Part shown: positions 8,468 to 16,268 of the stretch, piece after piece
How the letters are laid out: every line of letters begins with the position of its first letter
Position numbering within the stretch: the first letter of the stretch is position 1
Assembly: GCF_902499045.1 (NCBI RefSeq)
Contig: NZ_CABVPL010000019.1
Span: forward strand, 45,471 to 109,470
DNA: 64,000 nt
Direction of reading: 5' to 3'
DNA from: Burkholderia latens
GTDB lineage: Bacteria; Pseudomonadota; Gammaproteobacteria; Burkholderiales; Burkholderiaceae
The notes under the pieces: model-generated
Database searches by the model: none
What the model saw: the letters and a program-made list of their open reading frames with translations, nothing else
What the model was told of the DNA's origin: nothing
Position numbers and translations under genes: made by a program

Positions 8468-9316
8468 GGCCTGGTGAGATTGGGAGCGTTCTACGCCAGC
8501 AAGCTGGCGCAGCCCGGCGCGCATCAACCCGATGAGGGTCGGCACGCGGCGGGGGGACGCTTCCCCCGTTTGATCCGTGTTTTGGCTTTGCGACCGATCG
8601 GGGGCGCCAATGCCCCGATCGCGCGAATTGATGCGTGCCGGCGAGTCGACACGAGATTCCAGACGCCGAGGCCGAGCGCGCCGCCAGTCGTCACGAGGAC
8701 GATTGAGACGGACGCAGCAAGGCATGGCGTTAGCGCTGGGGAGCGCACGTCACGGATTGATTGCCGCGGGAGCGGCATACGGGGATTGCACATCGCGCCC
8801 TTCGCATGAAGCAAAAGGCGATGGGGGGCTTCACCTATCGGCGAAGCAGTCACGAGCCCATCAGGAAACGATGGACGGATTTTGGGCGTGGGCCCTACTC
8901 AGTTAATTCGGTGATCAAGTCACCGTGCCCGCAGAGCGGGCTTACATATGGCTGTTCAACAGCTAGGTGTTGCAGTCGATGCCCTTTAACCCGGGCTAGG
9001 TGTGAAGCAAGATTAGCGACGCCTGCACCGCTTGGCAACAGTTTTTCGATGATCCCCGTCTCGCACTGGAGAATGGCTGTCACGTCTACAGAGTGACGCA
9101 CGCAACGATTTCGGATGGGCGTCGCTTTACCCACCGATTCGCAAAGTGACGCCACGGTCGACGACAAGACAGCACGTTGTAGTTTCGACACAAGCGGTAG
9201 TAACGTATCGCGTCGGTCCCATTAGCCACGGCACACCGGCAGCCCGTCGTCATGACGATCGACGACAGGTCCATCTAGGCCACTACAACAATTCGAGCCA
9301 TACGGGGTTACTCATC
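8468..9316. other. Gene-poor interval with three consecutive inverted repeats
   Basis: No convincing gene is seen in this 849-base interval; a minus-strand frame with one hydrophobic segment (8524-8853) is possible but unsupported. At 8910-8963 three short palindromes follow one another: GGTGA/TCACC, GCCCGC/GCGGGC and GCTGTT/AACAGC. Confidence 0.5.
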
Positions 9317-10663
9317 ATGAAGTTCATTCACGGCACCGACATTCAACGCGGGCTGCGCGAGATTTCTCCAAGTCATATCGCAGTCGCCTATGTCGGCATC
9401 GACTGGAAAACCTATGTCGCTCCCGAGAATCTCAAGGACATCGTGCTGTCGCCGACGGTCGGTACGAACCCTGCCGCGATCGTCGAGATCGCCGAGGTAG
9501 TTGGCTGGGAGCAAGTCCATTTCCTCGACAACCTGCACGCCAAGATTTACCTCGGCGAGCGCGGCGCGGCGGTCGGCAGCTTCAACCTGACGGCCAACGG
9601 CCTCAGTGCTGAAGGCTTGCAAGAAGCGGGATTCATTGTCGACGATGCGCCGGCGCTGGCCGAATTGCGCGCGCGACTGGACGACTACCGCCAACAGGCC
9701 GACATGGCCTATCCGACCACCGAGGCCAAACTCGCACGCCTAGCCGAGCTACGTGCGAAGTGGGATCGCGCGATCAAGCAGGACGTAATTCGCAATGATG
9801 CGAAAGTCACGACGTTGGACGCCTACCGACCTGTGTCCACCGATGAAATCTATGTGTGCTGGGTATCCGGCCGAATCACCTATACCGATCAGATCGTCTC
9901 GCACGGGACGGTCAACAGCACAGTGTCGTTTCTCGAGTCCGACACGGTCCAACCCGACCGCTGGATTCTCTGTTGGGTACCGCGCGTTGATGGACACCCA
10001 GATGAGCGCTGCCGTCCGTACTGGCAACATATCGACGAGGTGATCGAGGGAGGAGCGCATGAGGCGCCCTATACGAAAGCTGCAGTTGAGCGAATTGGTC
10101 GAGCCGAGTTACCGCCACCGTTCGAGCTGACCGACGCCGCAGTACATGCACTGTATGCCGTGCTGAACTCAGGCGAATTTCCAGAATTTCTTTACGATCA
10201 AGAAACTTGGTCGGTCGACCGCACGCTACCGCGCCTGCCCGAGTTCCTTCAAGCGTTGAACAAGTTCGCTCGGGAAGCGGCGGATGCCGCCACCCACACG
10301 CACGCAGCCGGCGAGAAACCCGACACAACCTCCATTTCACTCGACGCACTGGCCCGTGAATTCGGCGCACGTATCAGAAAGGCGATGGACATTTCGATCC
10401 GAGAAAAATACGTAAAGGCAGGGGTGATCGAGGGCCTGATGGCGACGTATGAGCCCGTCACCCTGGCCAAGCGACTGGTGAAGCCAGGCCATGGCATCAA
10501 GGGCGGCCTGAGAAGCCTTGCGAAGCACAGCGCGCTGCGCCTGTCGTTTGAAAGCATCGTGCTCGAGCCGCGTTTCGAGTCTCTATTCAACAAGAGAGAT
10601 CTTGAATGCGCGCGCTTCAACTTATTCGAGGTCGACCAATCCTACCAGCCACCGTCGGCATAA
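9317..10663 (+). CDS. Phospholipase-D-fold (HKD-like) nuclease family protein
   Basis: A 448-residue protein with an N-terminal PLD-like domain (about residues 1-150). The motif is visible as His74-x-Lys76 in NLHAKIYLGE with Glu81 where Asp is usual, then GSFN at 87-90 and TANG. Only one such motif is present, so an active enzyme would need a dimer, as in Nuc and BfiI-type nucleases. The remaining 300 residues are not recognised. The start at MKFIHGTD is chosen because it directly precedes the domain; a frame start at 9146 adds unrelated sequence. It stands alone with its own leader, a typical cargo arrangement; a defence or DNA-repair role is inferred. Confidence 0.75.
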   Translation: MKFIHGTDIQRGLREISPSHIAVAYVGIDWKTYVAPENLKDIVLSPTVGTNPAAIVEIAEVVGWEQVHFLDNLHAKIYLGERGAAVGSFNLTANGLSAEGLQEAGFIVDDAPALAELRARLDDYRQQADMAYPTTEAKLARLAELRAKWDRAIKQDVIRNDAKVTTLDAYRPVSTDEIYVCWVSGRITYTDQIVSHGTVNSTVSFLESDTVQPDRWILCWVPRVDGHPDERCRPYWQHIDEVIEGGAHEAPYTKAAVERIGRAELPPPFELTDAAVHALYAVLNSGEFPEFLYDQETWSVDRTLPRLPEFLQALNKFAREAADAATHTHAAGEKPDTTSISLDALAREFGARIRKAMDISIREKYVKAGVIEGLMATYEPVTLAKRLVKPGHGIKGGLRSLAKHSALRLSFESIVLEPRFESLFNKRDLECARFNLFEVDQSYQPPSA

Positions 10664-10847
10664 ATGGCCAAAGCGGCGGTCTGGGTGTCAGCCAGCCACT
10701 GCGGTCACGAGGCGAGCTACTAAGCGAAGTCGAAACCGCTCCTAAACCTCGCCTCGACTTCGTCGACAAGGGGGCCCAGCATACGCCTACTGGGTTTTCC
10801 TGCCGACTGCTGCTATGTTTCCGATACCCATCTATGGGGAGACCACC

Positions 10848-11207
10848 ATGAAAATGACACTTAGTGTTGCAATCCTCGGTGCCGTGCTGGCGTCAGGCGC
10901 GGCGTATGCCAACTGTATCGGTAGCTCAGGTTTCCAGACGTGCACGGATCAAAGCGGAAACACATACAGCGTCAACCGCTTGGGCAACATGACGACCGTG
11001 AACGGTTACAACTCTCAGACCGGCAGTTCTTGGAGTGAAACAGCCAACACCCTCGGCAATACCACGACGATCAACGGCACCGCCGCGAATGGTCAAAGCT
11101 GGAACGAAACCATCCAGAATTTCGGAAACGGCAACCGGTCGATGTCCGGCGTCGATTCCAACGGGAATTCGTTCAGTCACTACTGCACTGCCTACGGCTG
11201 CAACTGA
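10848..11207 (+). CDS. Small exported Asn/Gly/Ser-rich repeat protein
   Basis: A 119-residue exported protein with a signal peptide (MKMTLSVAILGAVLASGAAYA) cut before Asn22 and an SD GGGGAGA. The mature part repeats a roughly 20-residue unit of the form W/Y-S-x-N-x-L-G-N-x-T-T-x-N-G (positions about 38-100) and ends in two Cys that may pair with two near its N-terminus. The repeat suggests a small beta-structure at the cell surface. Function is unknown. Confidence 0.75.
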   Translation: MKMTLSVAILGAVLASGAAYANCIGSSGFQTCTDQSGNTYSVNRLGNMTTVNGYNSQTGSSWSETANTLGNTTTINGTAANGQSWNETIQNFGNGNRSMSGVDSNGNSFSHYCTAYGCN

Positions 11208-11247
11208 GCCGCACGACGTGGCATCGTTTGCGGGAACGGCGAGGCAA

Positions 11248-11526
11248 CTACTGCCGGGTGTCGGTCCCGCCGCCGAACGGAATGCCTGCACGCAAACAGT
11301 AGGCCCGCGCGAACGGGTCACCTTGGTCGGCTGAGGCCGCTGCAATCTTGTTGAAGATGCTAGCGAAGATTCCAGGGCCGGCATGCTCGGCAAAATCGCG
11401 CAGCATGCCTGACTCATTTGCACGGTAGATGGCCGCACAGATGAGTCTGTTCTCGTCCCCGGTCAGGCTAAGCGTGATGTCGACGTAACGGAGTGGAGCG
11501 TCCGGCTGCTTCGTATCGTTCGGCAT
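11248..11526 (-). CDS. Hypothetical phage-type protein
   Basis: A 92-residue soluble protein that follows the Gly-rich virion-like gene by three bases in the same direction, so it shares its transcript. No motif was recognised; it has a helical middle (ENRLICAAIYRANESG) and a Gly-rich end. Confidence 0.6.
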   Translation of the reverse strand: MPNDTKQPDAPLRYVDITLSLTGDENRLICAAIYRANESGMLRDFAEHAGPGIFASIFNKIAAASADQGDPFARAYCLRAGIPFGGGTDTRQ

Positions 11527-11529
11527 GGC

Positions 11530-12576
11530 TTACCCCATCGTGAAACCGTACGAGTTGCCGCCGCCGTAGCTATAGCCGCCGCCATATCCCGACGGCCCAA
11601 ACAACGTTGGATCGTAAAATCCGCTCGACGAAAACGGCGACGACATCGAGAAGTCTCCTGCGTAGCTCGGCTGATTGCCGAACAGCCCTTGGATACCTCG
11701 CGAAACTAGACTCCCCGCTGCGCCAGCGCCCTGAGCCTGGCTCTGGAACGGCACAGCCTGCGCGCCGGCGCCGTAGTTCATGTACGGGATGATCTGTCCC
11801 ATGATTCCTTCTGCCGGACCGTAGATGTTCGAGTTCAGGAGCGATCCATAAGTGCTCCCGAGCGAACCCGGCGTGGCAGCGATGGACTGACCCACGGTAT
11901 ATGGCGTCGAGCCGCCGAGAAGCGTGTAACCCGGCGCGGAGCTGACCTGAGAAGTACCAAGCTCACCGAACCGACCAGCCGTATTGGCTGCGCCCGTATA
12001 TCCTTGCAGACCTTGCAGAGCACGCGACAGCTGATTGTTCTGCCAGTCGATGTTGAAGTTCGACAGCGCCTGGTTCTGCACGCCGGCGCCCGCGGCCGAC
12101 GAGCCGAGTCCGTACATCGAATTCGTCGCGCCAGTCTGCTGTGTGAGCTGGTTCAGCGTGCGATCATAGAGTGCATTCTGCGGATCCAGTCCCAGGTTGT
12201 AGACGTTCTGCCCGGCATTGAGCAGTTGCTGCTGCGTGCCGAAATTCTGTACACCTTGCCCGTTCAGGAGCAGTCCGAGATTGGTGTATTGGTTCCCTGC
12301 GGCTTCACCGGCGTGCTGGTATCCCCACCCGTACACATCGTTCGCGAACAGGCCTCGATTCAGAGATTCCCGACCGAGCGACGTCAGCGGGCCAGAATTC
12401 CCGTTGTAGGCGTCGTTGAGCCCCGTCATGAGGTTCTGCCACGTCGTATCCGCCGTGCCGAGTCCGGTGGGCGTGTAGTACGAAGGACCCCCACCGGATA
12501 CGCTAGGCGAGGAACCTCCGGAGACGAGACCCCCTACAACGCTACCGACAGCTCCAACGGCTGCTGCGAATGGCAT
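11530..12576 (-). CDS. Gly/Ser/Gln/Asn-rich virion-like protein
   Basis: A 348-residue low-charge protein with a hydrophobic Gly-rich start (MPFAAAVGAVGSVVGGLVSGG), a Gln/Asn-rich helical middle (residues 90-190), and a Gly/Tyr/Ser-rich tail. This composition resembles internal virion or DNA-ejection proteins of podoviruses. It is followed after three bases by another small gene and preceded after three bases by a small cupin-like gene. It is the only candidate structural gene in the element. Confidence 0.6.
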   Translation of the reverse strand: MPFAAAVGAVGSVVGGLVSGGSSPSVSGGGPSYYTPTGLGTADTTWQNLMTGLNDAYNGNSGPLTSLGRESLNRGLFANDVYGWGYQHAGEAAGNQYTNLGLLLNGQGVQNFGTQQQLLNAGQNVYNLGLDPQNALYDRTLNQLTQQTGATNSMYGLGSSAAGAGVQNQALSNFNIDWQNNQLSRALQGLQGYTGAANTAGRFGELGTSQVSSAPGYTLLGGSTPYTVGQSIAATPGSLGSTYGSLLNSNIYGPAEGIMGQIIPYMNYGAGAQAVPFQSQAQGAGAAGSLVSRGIQGLFGNQPSYAGDFSMSSPFSSSGFYDPTLFGPSGYGGGYSYGGGNSYGFTMG

Positions 12577-12579
12577 GAT

Positions 12580-12783
12580 TCACCCCTTCATCAAGGTTTC
12601 AGGATCAGCCACGCTTTCTGCATGGATGCAGAGCCACGTCAAATCCGTCAGCGCGGTAATGCGGTGCGCGTGCCCCGCTTTCACTTCGAGCATGCACGGT
12701 CCGTGCAGGATGCTCAGATCACCTTCCACGTCGAGCATCGGAAACGTCACGGTAAAGGCTGCGCTGATGGCGGATTGTTTCAC
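12580..12783 (-). CDS. Small beta-rich phage protein
   Basis: A 67-residue protein, beta-rich by eye, with a cupin-like GHAHRITAL stretch; it lies three bases before the virion-like gene and ten after the HTH gene. Such small proteins accompany structural modules in podovirus genomes. No specific function can be given. Confidence 0.6.
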   Translation of the reverse strand: MKQSAISAAFTVTFPMLDVEGDLSILHGPCMLEVKAGHAHRITALTDLTWLCIHAESVADPETLMKG

Positions 12784-12793
12784 GCTGCCCCCT

Positions 12794-13003
12794 TCACGCG
12801 ACGCTCTGTTGCGCAGAAATGCGCGACAGGTAGTCCGCCGGTGCTTCGATCACGATTACTCGACCGCGAAGTTTGACCGTATGCGGACGCTCGTTCGTCG
12901 GTAGGGTGTACAACGTGCTCACTCCAAGACCGATGAGGGAACACCACTCTCGAATCGAGAATCCGGCCTGAGCGCGAGAAGCTGGCAATTCGCTGGCTGA
13001 CAT
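12794..13003 (-). CDS. Small HTH (excisionase/MerR-like) protein
   Basis: A 69-residue protein with a winged-helix-like start (FSIREWCSLIGLGVSTLYTL) and a beta-hairpin (HTVKLRGRVIVIEAP), the pattern of excisionase-family DNA binders. It is the first gene of the minus-strand run that ends at 11248. Confidence 0.65.
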   Translation of the reverse strand: MSASELPASRAQAGFSIREWCSLIGLGVSTLYTLPTNERPHTVKLRGRVIVIEAPADYLSRISAQQSVA

Positions 13004-13257
13004 GTCTACACCTACGTGGAAAACGCCGGAGTGGCGTGCTCTACGTAGGAATTTCGTTCAGTTTCCCGTTTTGCGTCCACGACAATTCGTCGTGCCGGCC
13101 GCGGTTTCTGGATGTTTTTTTGATGCGCGAATCGGAAAGGACGTCTGCGAAATTTCGTCACCCCCGTCCGTGGGGGCCTGGGTGGTCCCAAAGTTAGGTT
13201 TGCACACGGCGCCGGGACAGCGCGGGAGGTATGGGCTCGCCCCGGGCCACTTCGCGT

Positions 13258-13839
13258 TCAGGCGTTGAGCCTATCCCGCACTCGCATCACGACTTGGCGC
13301 GACGTGCCGAGGGCCTTGGCAATCCCGTACACCGTCTCGCCGGCGGCCAGCCGTTGGCTCACCTCTTCCTGTTGCGCATCGGACAGCACCGAGGGACGAC
13401 CAAGGCGCGTGCCGGCTGCCTTCGTGCGCACCAGCCCGGCCTGTGTCCGCTCGATCAGCAGATCGCGTTCGAACTGCGCGACGGCCGTCAGCACGCCCAT
13501 CGTCATCCGGCCCGCCGCGGACGTGAGATCGACGCCACCCAGCGCGAGGCAATGAACCCGGATCCCGGCGCCGACCAGCTTCTGCACGGTGCTCTGCACG
13601 TCCATCGCATTGCGGCCGAGGCGGTCGAGCTTCGTCACGACGAGAACGTCGCCCTCTTCCATCCGCTCGAGCAACTTCTGGAACCCGGGCCGCTCCGCCG
13701 CGGGCGTGCTGCCGCTGATTGCTTCTTCAATCACACGCCGCTTGTCGACATTGAAGCCGGCGGCCTGGATCTCCTGCAGTTGGTTGGCAGTGTGCTGGTC
13801 GACCGTCGAGACGCGGGCATACACGAAGGTGCGGGACAT
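13258..13839 (-). CDS. Serine recombinase (resolvase/invertase)
   Basis: A 193-residue small serine recombinase of the Tn3 resolvase/DNA invertase group. The nucleophile Ser11 is in YARVST, catalytic Arg residues are in LDRLGRN, the E helix follows in FERDLLIERT, and a C-terminal HTH ends the protein (GIAKALGTSRQVVMRVRDRL). A 28-bp inverted site with the correct crossover size lies 20 bases upstream, so it can act on its own promoter region. No transposase or transposon ends were found nearby. Confidence 0.93.
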   Translation of the reverse strand: MSRTFVYARVSTVDQHTANQLQEIQAAGFNVDKRRVIEEAISGSTPAAERPGFQKLLERMEEGDVLVVTKLDRLGRNAMDVQSTVQKLVGAGIRVHCLALGGVDLTSAAGRMTMGVLTAVAQFERDLLIERTQAGLVRTKAAGTRLGRPSVLSDAQQEEVSQRLAAGETVYGIAKALGTSRQVVMRVRDRLNA

Positions 13840-13859
13840 GGAGGACTCCGGGCGAATGG

Positions 13860-13970
13860 GTACGAAAACGTATATCTATTTTAGTACGCGTCCGGAATAT
13901 CGGAAAGGTATTTTTCGTACCTCGATAAAGCATGCCCTTCGATTGAGTACGAATACGAACGTTTGCGTAC
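13860..13970. promoter_or_regulatory. res-like site upstream of the serine recombinase
   Basis: GTACGAAAA (13860-13868) and TTTTAGTAC (13879-13887) form a 28-bp dyad, the usual length of resolvase crossover site I. Further GTACGAA/TTCGTAC copies lie to about 13970 and may be accessory sites. Confidence 0.65.
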
Positions 13971-14014
13971 GCCCGCCAGATCGACCCGCCGTTGGTCCAA
14001 TGCCCGGGCTGGCG

Positions 14015-14362
14015 CTATTTCCCCCGCTGTACGAGCGACGCCATGATCGCGTGGAGTTCTGTTGCATCGAGTTCGCGTCGTTCGACTTGATCGACCGGAA
14101 GCGGCTTGTCGGTCCGCGCATACAGCTGGATCTCGCCCCTCCTCATGCCCTTTGACGGCGTCTGCTTCGAATACGAGATCGTACTGGCGACGTAGACGTA
14201 CTTCTCTTCGGTGAGCGCTTTCAGGTACTTTGAGACCGTTCCGCGCGGGACTCCAAATCTCAGGCTGAGATGGGCCTGGGTTAGCATCCCTTCCTCATCG
14301 AGCAGTTCGCAGATGCGCCGGCCGATGAGGTTGGGATTGGAGAGGTTGCGGAGCGAGATCAC
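14015..14362 (-). CDS. Winged-helix DNA-binding protein
   Basis: A 115-residue protein with an N-terminal helix-turn-helix (LTQAHLSLRFGVPRGTVSKYLKAL) and a beta wing (KYVYVASTISY). It starts at GTG 14362, overlapping the upstream stop by GTGA, so translation is coupled. It is the last gene of the minus-strand replication-type operon and could regulate it. Confidence 0.7.
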   Translation of the reverse strand: MISLRNLSNPNLIGRRICELLDEEGMLTQAHLSLRFGVPRGTVSKYLKALTEEKYVYVASTISYSKQTPSKGMRRGEIQLYARTDKPLPVDQVERRELDATELHAIMASLVQRGK

Positions 14363-14574
14363 GCCTTTCCCTCGCGCGACCGGTCGCCACGCCCGAGGGC
14401 GGCGAATATTTTCCGCTCACGCTGAACACCTGTCTGCGCCACCTCTTCCCGGGTTCCCCGCCGAGCCTTTCCGCGCGCGTGCGTATACGCGCGTGTATAC
14501 GCGTGCGCGCGTGATGCGCGTGCGTGTGGAGTCTCGAATCCCGTTTTCTTGCTCGGAAGTCGCGTATGGTTCAT
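14359..14574 (-). CDS. Small Arg-rich phage protein
   Basis: A 71-residue strongly basic protein (MNHTRLPSKKTGF...) coupled to both neighbours by 4-base overlaps (ATGA before, GTGA after), which is the main evidence that it is translated. Its middle is encoded by a 42-base alternating purine-pyrimidine tract and reads ARASRAHAYTRAYTHARGKA. Function is unknown. Confidence 0.55.
   Translation of the reverse strand: MNHTRLPSKKTGFETPHARASRAHAYTRAYTHARGKARRGTREEVAQTGVQRERKIFAALGRGDRSREGKA
14472..14513. repeat. 42-base alternating pyrimidine-purine tract (Z-DNA-prone)
   Basis: Every base from 14472 to 14513 alternates pyrimidine and purine, mostly CG and TG steps with two GTATAC cores; after one break, a further 15 alternating bases follow. 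Confidence 0.8.
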
Positions 14575-14759
14575 TTCGGCCTCCCTGCCTGGATCAGGCG
14601 CCATAGCTCACGCCGTTGTGCTTCTGCCGCGTAGTCACCGAGCTTCGCTCGAACCTTGTCAACGATCGCCTTGGCCGGCTCGTAGTTGCCCCGCTTGCCT
14701 TCGTGAACGGCGCGCATGAAGCCACCCCAGGATTTCAGGCGTTCGTCTGCGGTTGCCAT
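14571..14759 (-). CDS. Hypothetical small phage protein
   Basis: A 62-residue helical protein starting MATADERLKSWGG after a GGGAGA SD; an in-frame start further upstream lacks one. Its stop overlaps the next start as ATGA. It sits directly behind the DnaB-like ATPase gene in the replication-type operon. Confidence 0.65.
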   Translation of the reverse strand: MATADERLKSWGGFMRAVHEGKRGNYEPAKAIVDKVRAKLGDYAAEAQRRELWRLIQAGRPK

Positions 14760-14785
14760 GTGCTCTCCCGATGCGATCGTTGAGG

Positions 14786-15754
14786 TCACGAGGATCGCCA
14801 TGCGCCTCGCCAGACGCCCGTGGTCAAGTCGAGGTGCCGGCCGCCGCCTGTCCGATCGTCCCGAAACTGCATGCTTTCGGCGTCGAACCAGAGGCGCACG
14901 GTGCCCTCCCACGTGTGGTGCCGTTGCTTGGCGCAGATCAAGACCGTGTCTGCCTGGAGTTCAGCTTCATTGCGCTGTTCGTCGGAGATCGTCTCCTTGC
15001 GCAGCAGTGCCTCTTTAGTCTTGTTCCGATGCACGATCAACACGTTGTCGACAAGGTCGGTGATCTCGCCGGCGCCCTTCATGTCGAACTTGTCCGGTAC
15101 GACGGATTCCTTTTCGCCCTTGCGCGCGTGATGCACGAGGTGGATGTGCACGCCGGTGTCTCGGGCTAGCGCACACAGCGCGTCGACGAAGGCCTTCTGG
15201 CCGGCATAGTCGTCCGGGGCGATACCGCACTTGAGCAGGCTGTCGATTACGACGTGGTGCACGCCGAGCTCCTTACGGCAGTACCGAGCGACTGCGAGCA
15301 TGCGTGTGCGCTCGACCGTACCGACGTGGGCGTACAGCCATAGCCGATCGTCCGTCCAGCGGCCGAAGGCACGGATGAACTCGGGCGCAGGCTTATCCGT
15401 GTCCCCAGCCTGCCGCGCGAGACGCTCCATGGTTGCAATCGGCCGCATCTCCATCGATGCAATGCATACGCGGTTCCCGGCCGACATCGCGTGTAGCATC
15501 ACCTCGCCGAGGACGGCGGACTTGCCGTGCCCGTTCACACCACCCCAAAGCGTCACCTCGCCCTCGCGGAAGCGAAGCGAATCCCCGACGCTGGCCCAGG
15601 GTGACTCAGTACCGGGCGCGACCTCCTTCGGGCTATGCAGATGCTCGACCAGATCCTCGATGAATTCGCTGGCGCGGCGCACGTCCGCACGGCCGTCATC
15701 GTCGCCTCTGGCATATGCCTCCCAGTCGATCGAATCGGGAATCGTTCGGGCCAT
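14786..15754 (-). CDS. DnaB-like RecA-fold ATPase, probable replicative helicase
   Basis: A 322-residue ATPase with Walker A GVNGHGKS (after WGG) and Walker B-like HHVVIDSLL, then HLVHHARKGE and a sensor segment VDNVLIVHRNK. This is the C-terminal DnaB/gp4 helicase fold without an N-terminal primase or zinc domain, so priming must come from elsewhere. The start ATG at 15754 overlaps the previous stop as TGATG. With the DUF1376-like gene upstream it suggests the element can replicate or once did. Confidence 0.85.
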   Translation of the reverse strand: MARTIPDSIDWEAYARGDDDGRADVRRASEFIEDLVEHLHSPKEVAPGTESPWASVGDSLRFREGEVTLWGGVNGHGKSAVLGEVMLHAMSAGNRVCIASMEMRPIATMERLARQAGDTDKPAPEFIRAFGRWTDDRLWLYAHVGTVERTRMLAVARYCRKELGVHHVVIDSLLKCGIAPDDYAGQKAFVDALCALARDTGVHIHLVHHARKGEKESVVPDKFDMKGAGEITDLVDNVLIVHRNKTKEALLRKETISDEQRNEAELQADTVLICAKQRHHTWEGTVRLWFDAESMQFRDDRTGGGRHLDLTTGVWRGAWRSS

Positions 15755-16263
15755 CAGTCCACCTCCTTGGCGCTTTCGTTTCGTTCGGCAGCAAGCTGCT
15801 CGATGAGCTTGCACGCGCGGTCATAGGGATTCGGTAACGTGTCGCCCAGGGCGTCGAACAGGCGGCGCGCCAGCGTGTCCGATGCCGACCAGCACATCGG
15901 CGCAATCGGAATTGGAAACCAGTCGAAGAGCGCGAAGTCCTCGCCGGGGACCGTGCGACGCTCACCGCAGTGCACGCGCGGACCTTCGCGGAACGCGAGT
16001 ACCAGCGTGTCGGGAGCCGCAGCTGAGATGTCGCCGAGTGTGCGAAGCAGACCGCTCCACGGCACGTCGGAAGACGCAAACACCTCAACGTCGAGCGCAG
16101 CAATCGGGCGCCAGTCGTAGAGCTGGCCGGCAACAGCCGTGAGCGTTACGTTTTCGAAACGCAGTGGTCCAACGAGAGTCACAAGCACTGGCAGTTCAGG
16201 CACACGACGGGCTCGACGCATTGACGCGAGCGCGGCACCGTTGGCTGGATAGCGAAGTCTCAT
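15754..16263 (-). CDS. Hypothetical phage replication-operon protein
   Basis: A 169-residue protein starting MRLRYPANG five bases after the DUF1376-like stop and overlapping the helicase start by one base. It is beta-rich with Trp and Pro (YDWRPIAALDVEVFASSDVPW) and has a C-terminal helical segment. Not recognised. Confidence 0.65.
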   Translation of the reverse strand: MRLRYPANGAALASMRRARRVPELPVLVTLVGPLRFENVTLTAVAGQLYDWRPIAALDVEVFASSDVPWSGLLRTLGDISAAAPDTLVLAFREGPRVHCGERRTVPGEDFALFDWFPIPIAPMCWSASDTLARRLFDALGDTLPNPYDRACKLIEQLAAERNESAKEVD

Positions 16264-16268
16264 AGCGG

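Noticed and set aside
9146-9316. N-terminal extension of the PLD-fold protein
   Set aside because: The added 57 residues are unlike any nuclease start, while ATG 9317 begins right at the domain.
13004-14014. Tn3-type transposon around the serine recombinase
   Set aside because: No transposase and no 38-bp terminal repeats were found, so the recombinase is treated as part of the phage-like element.
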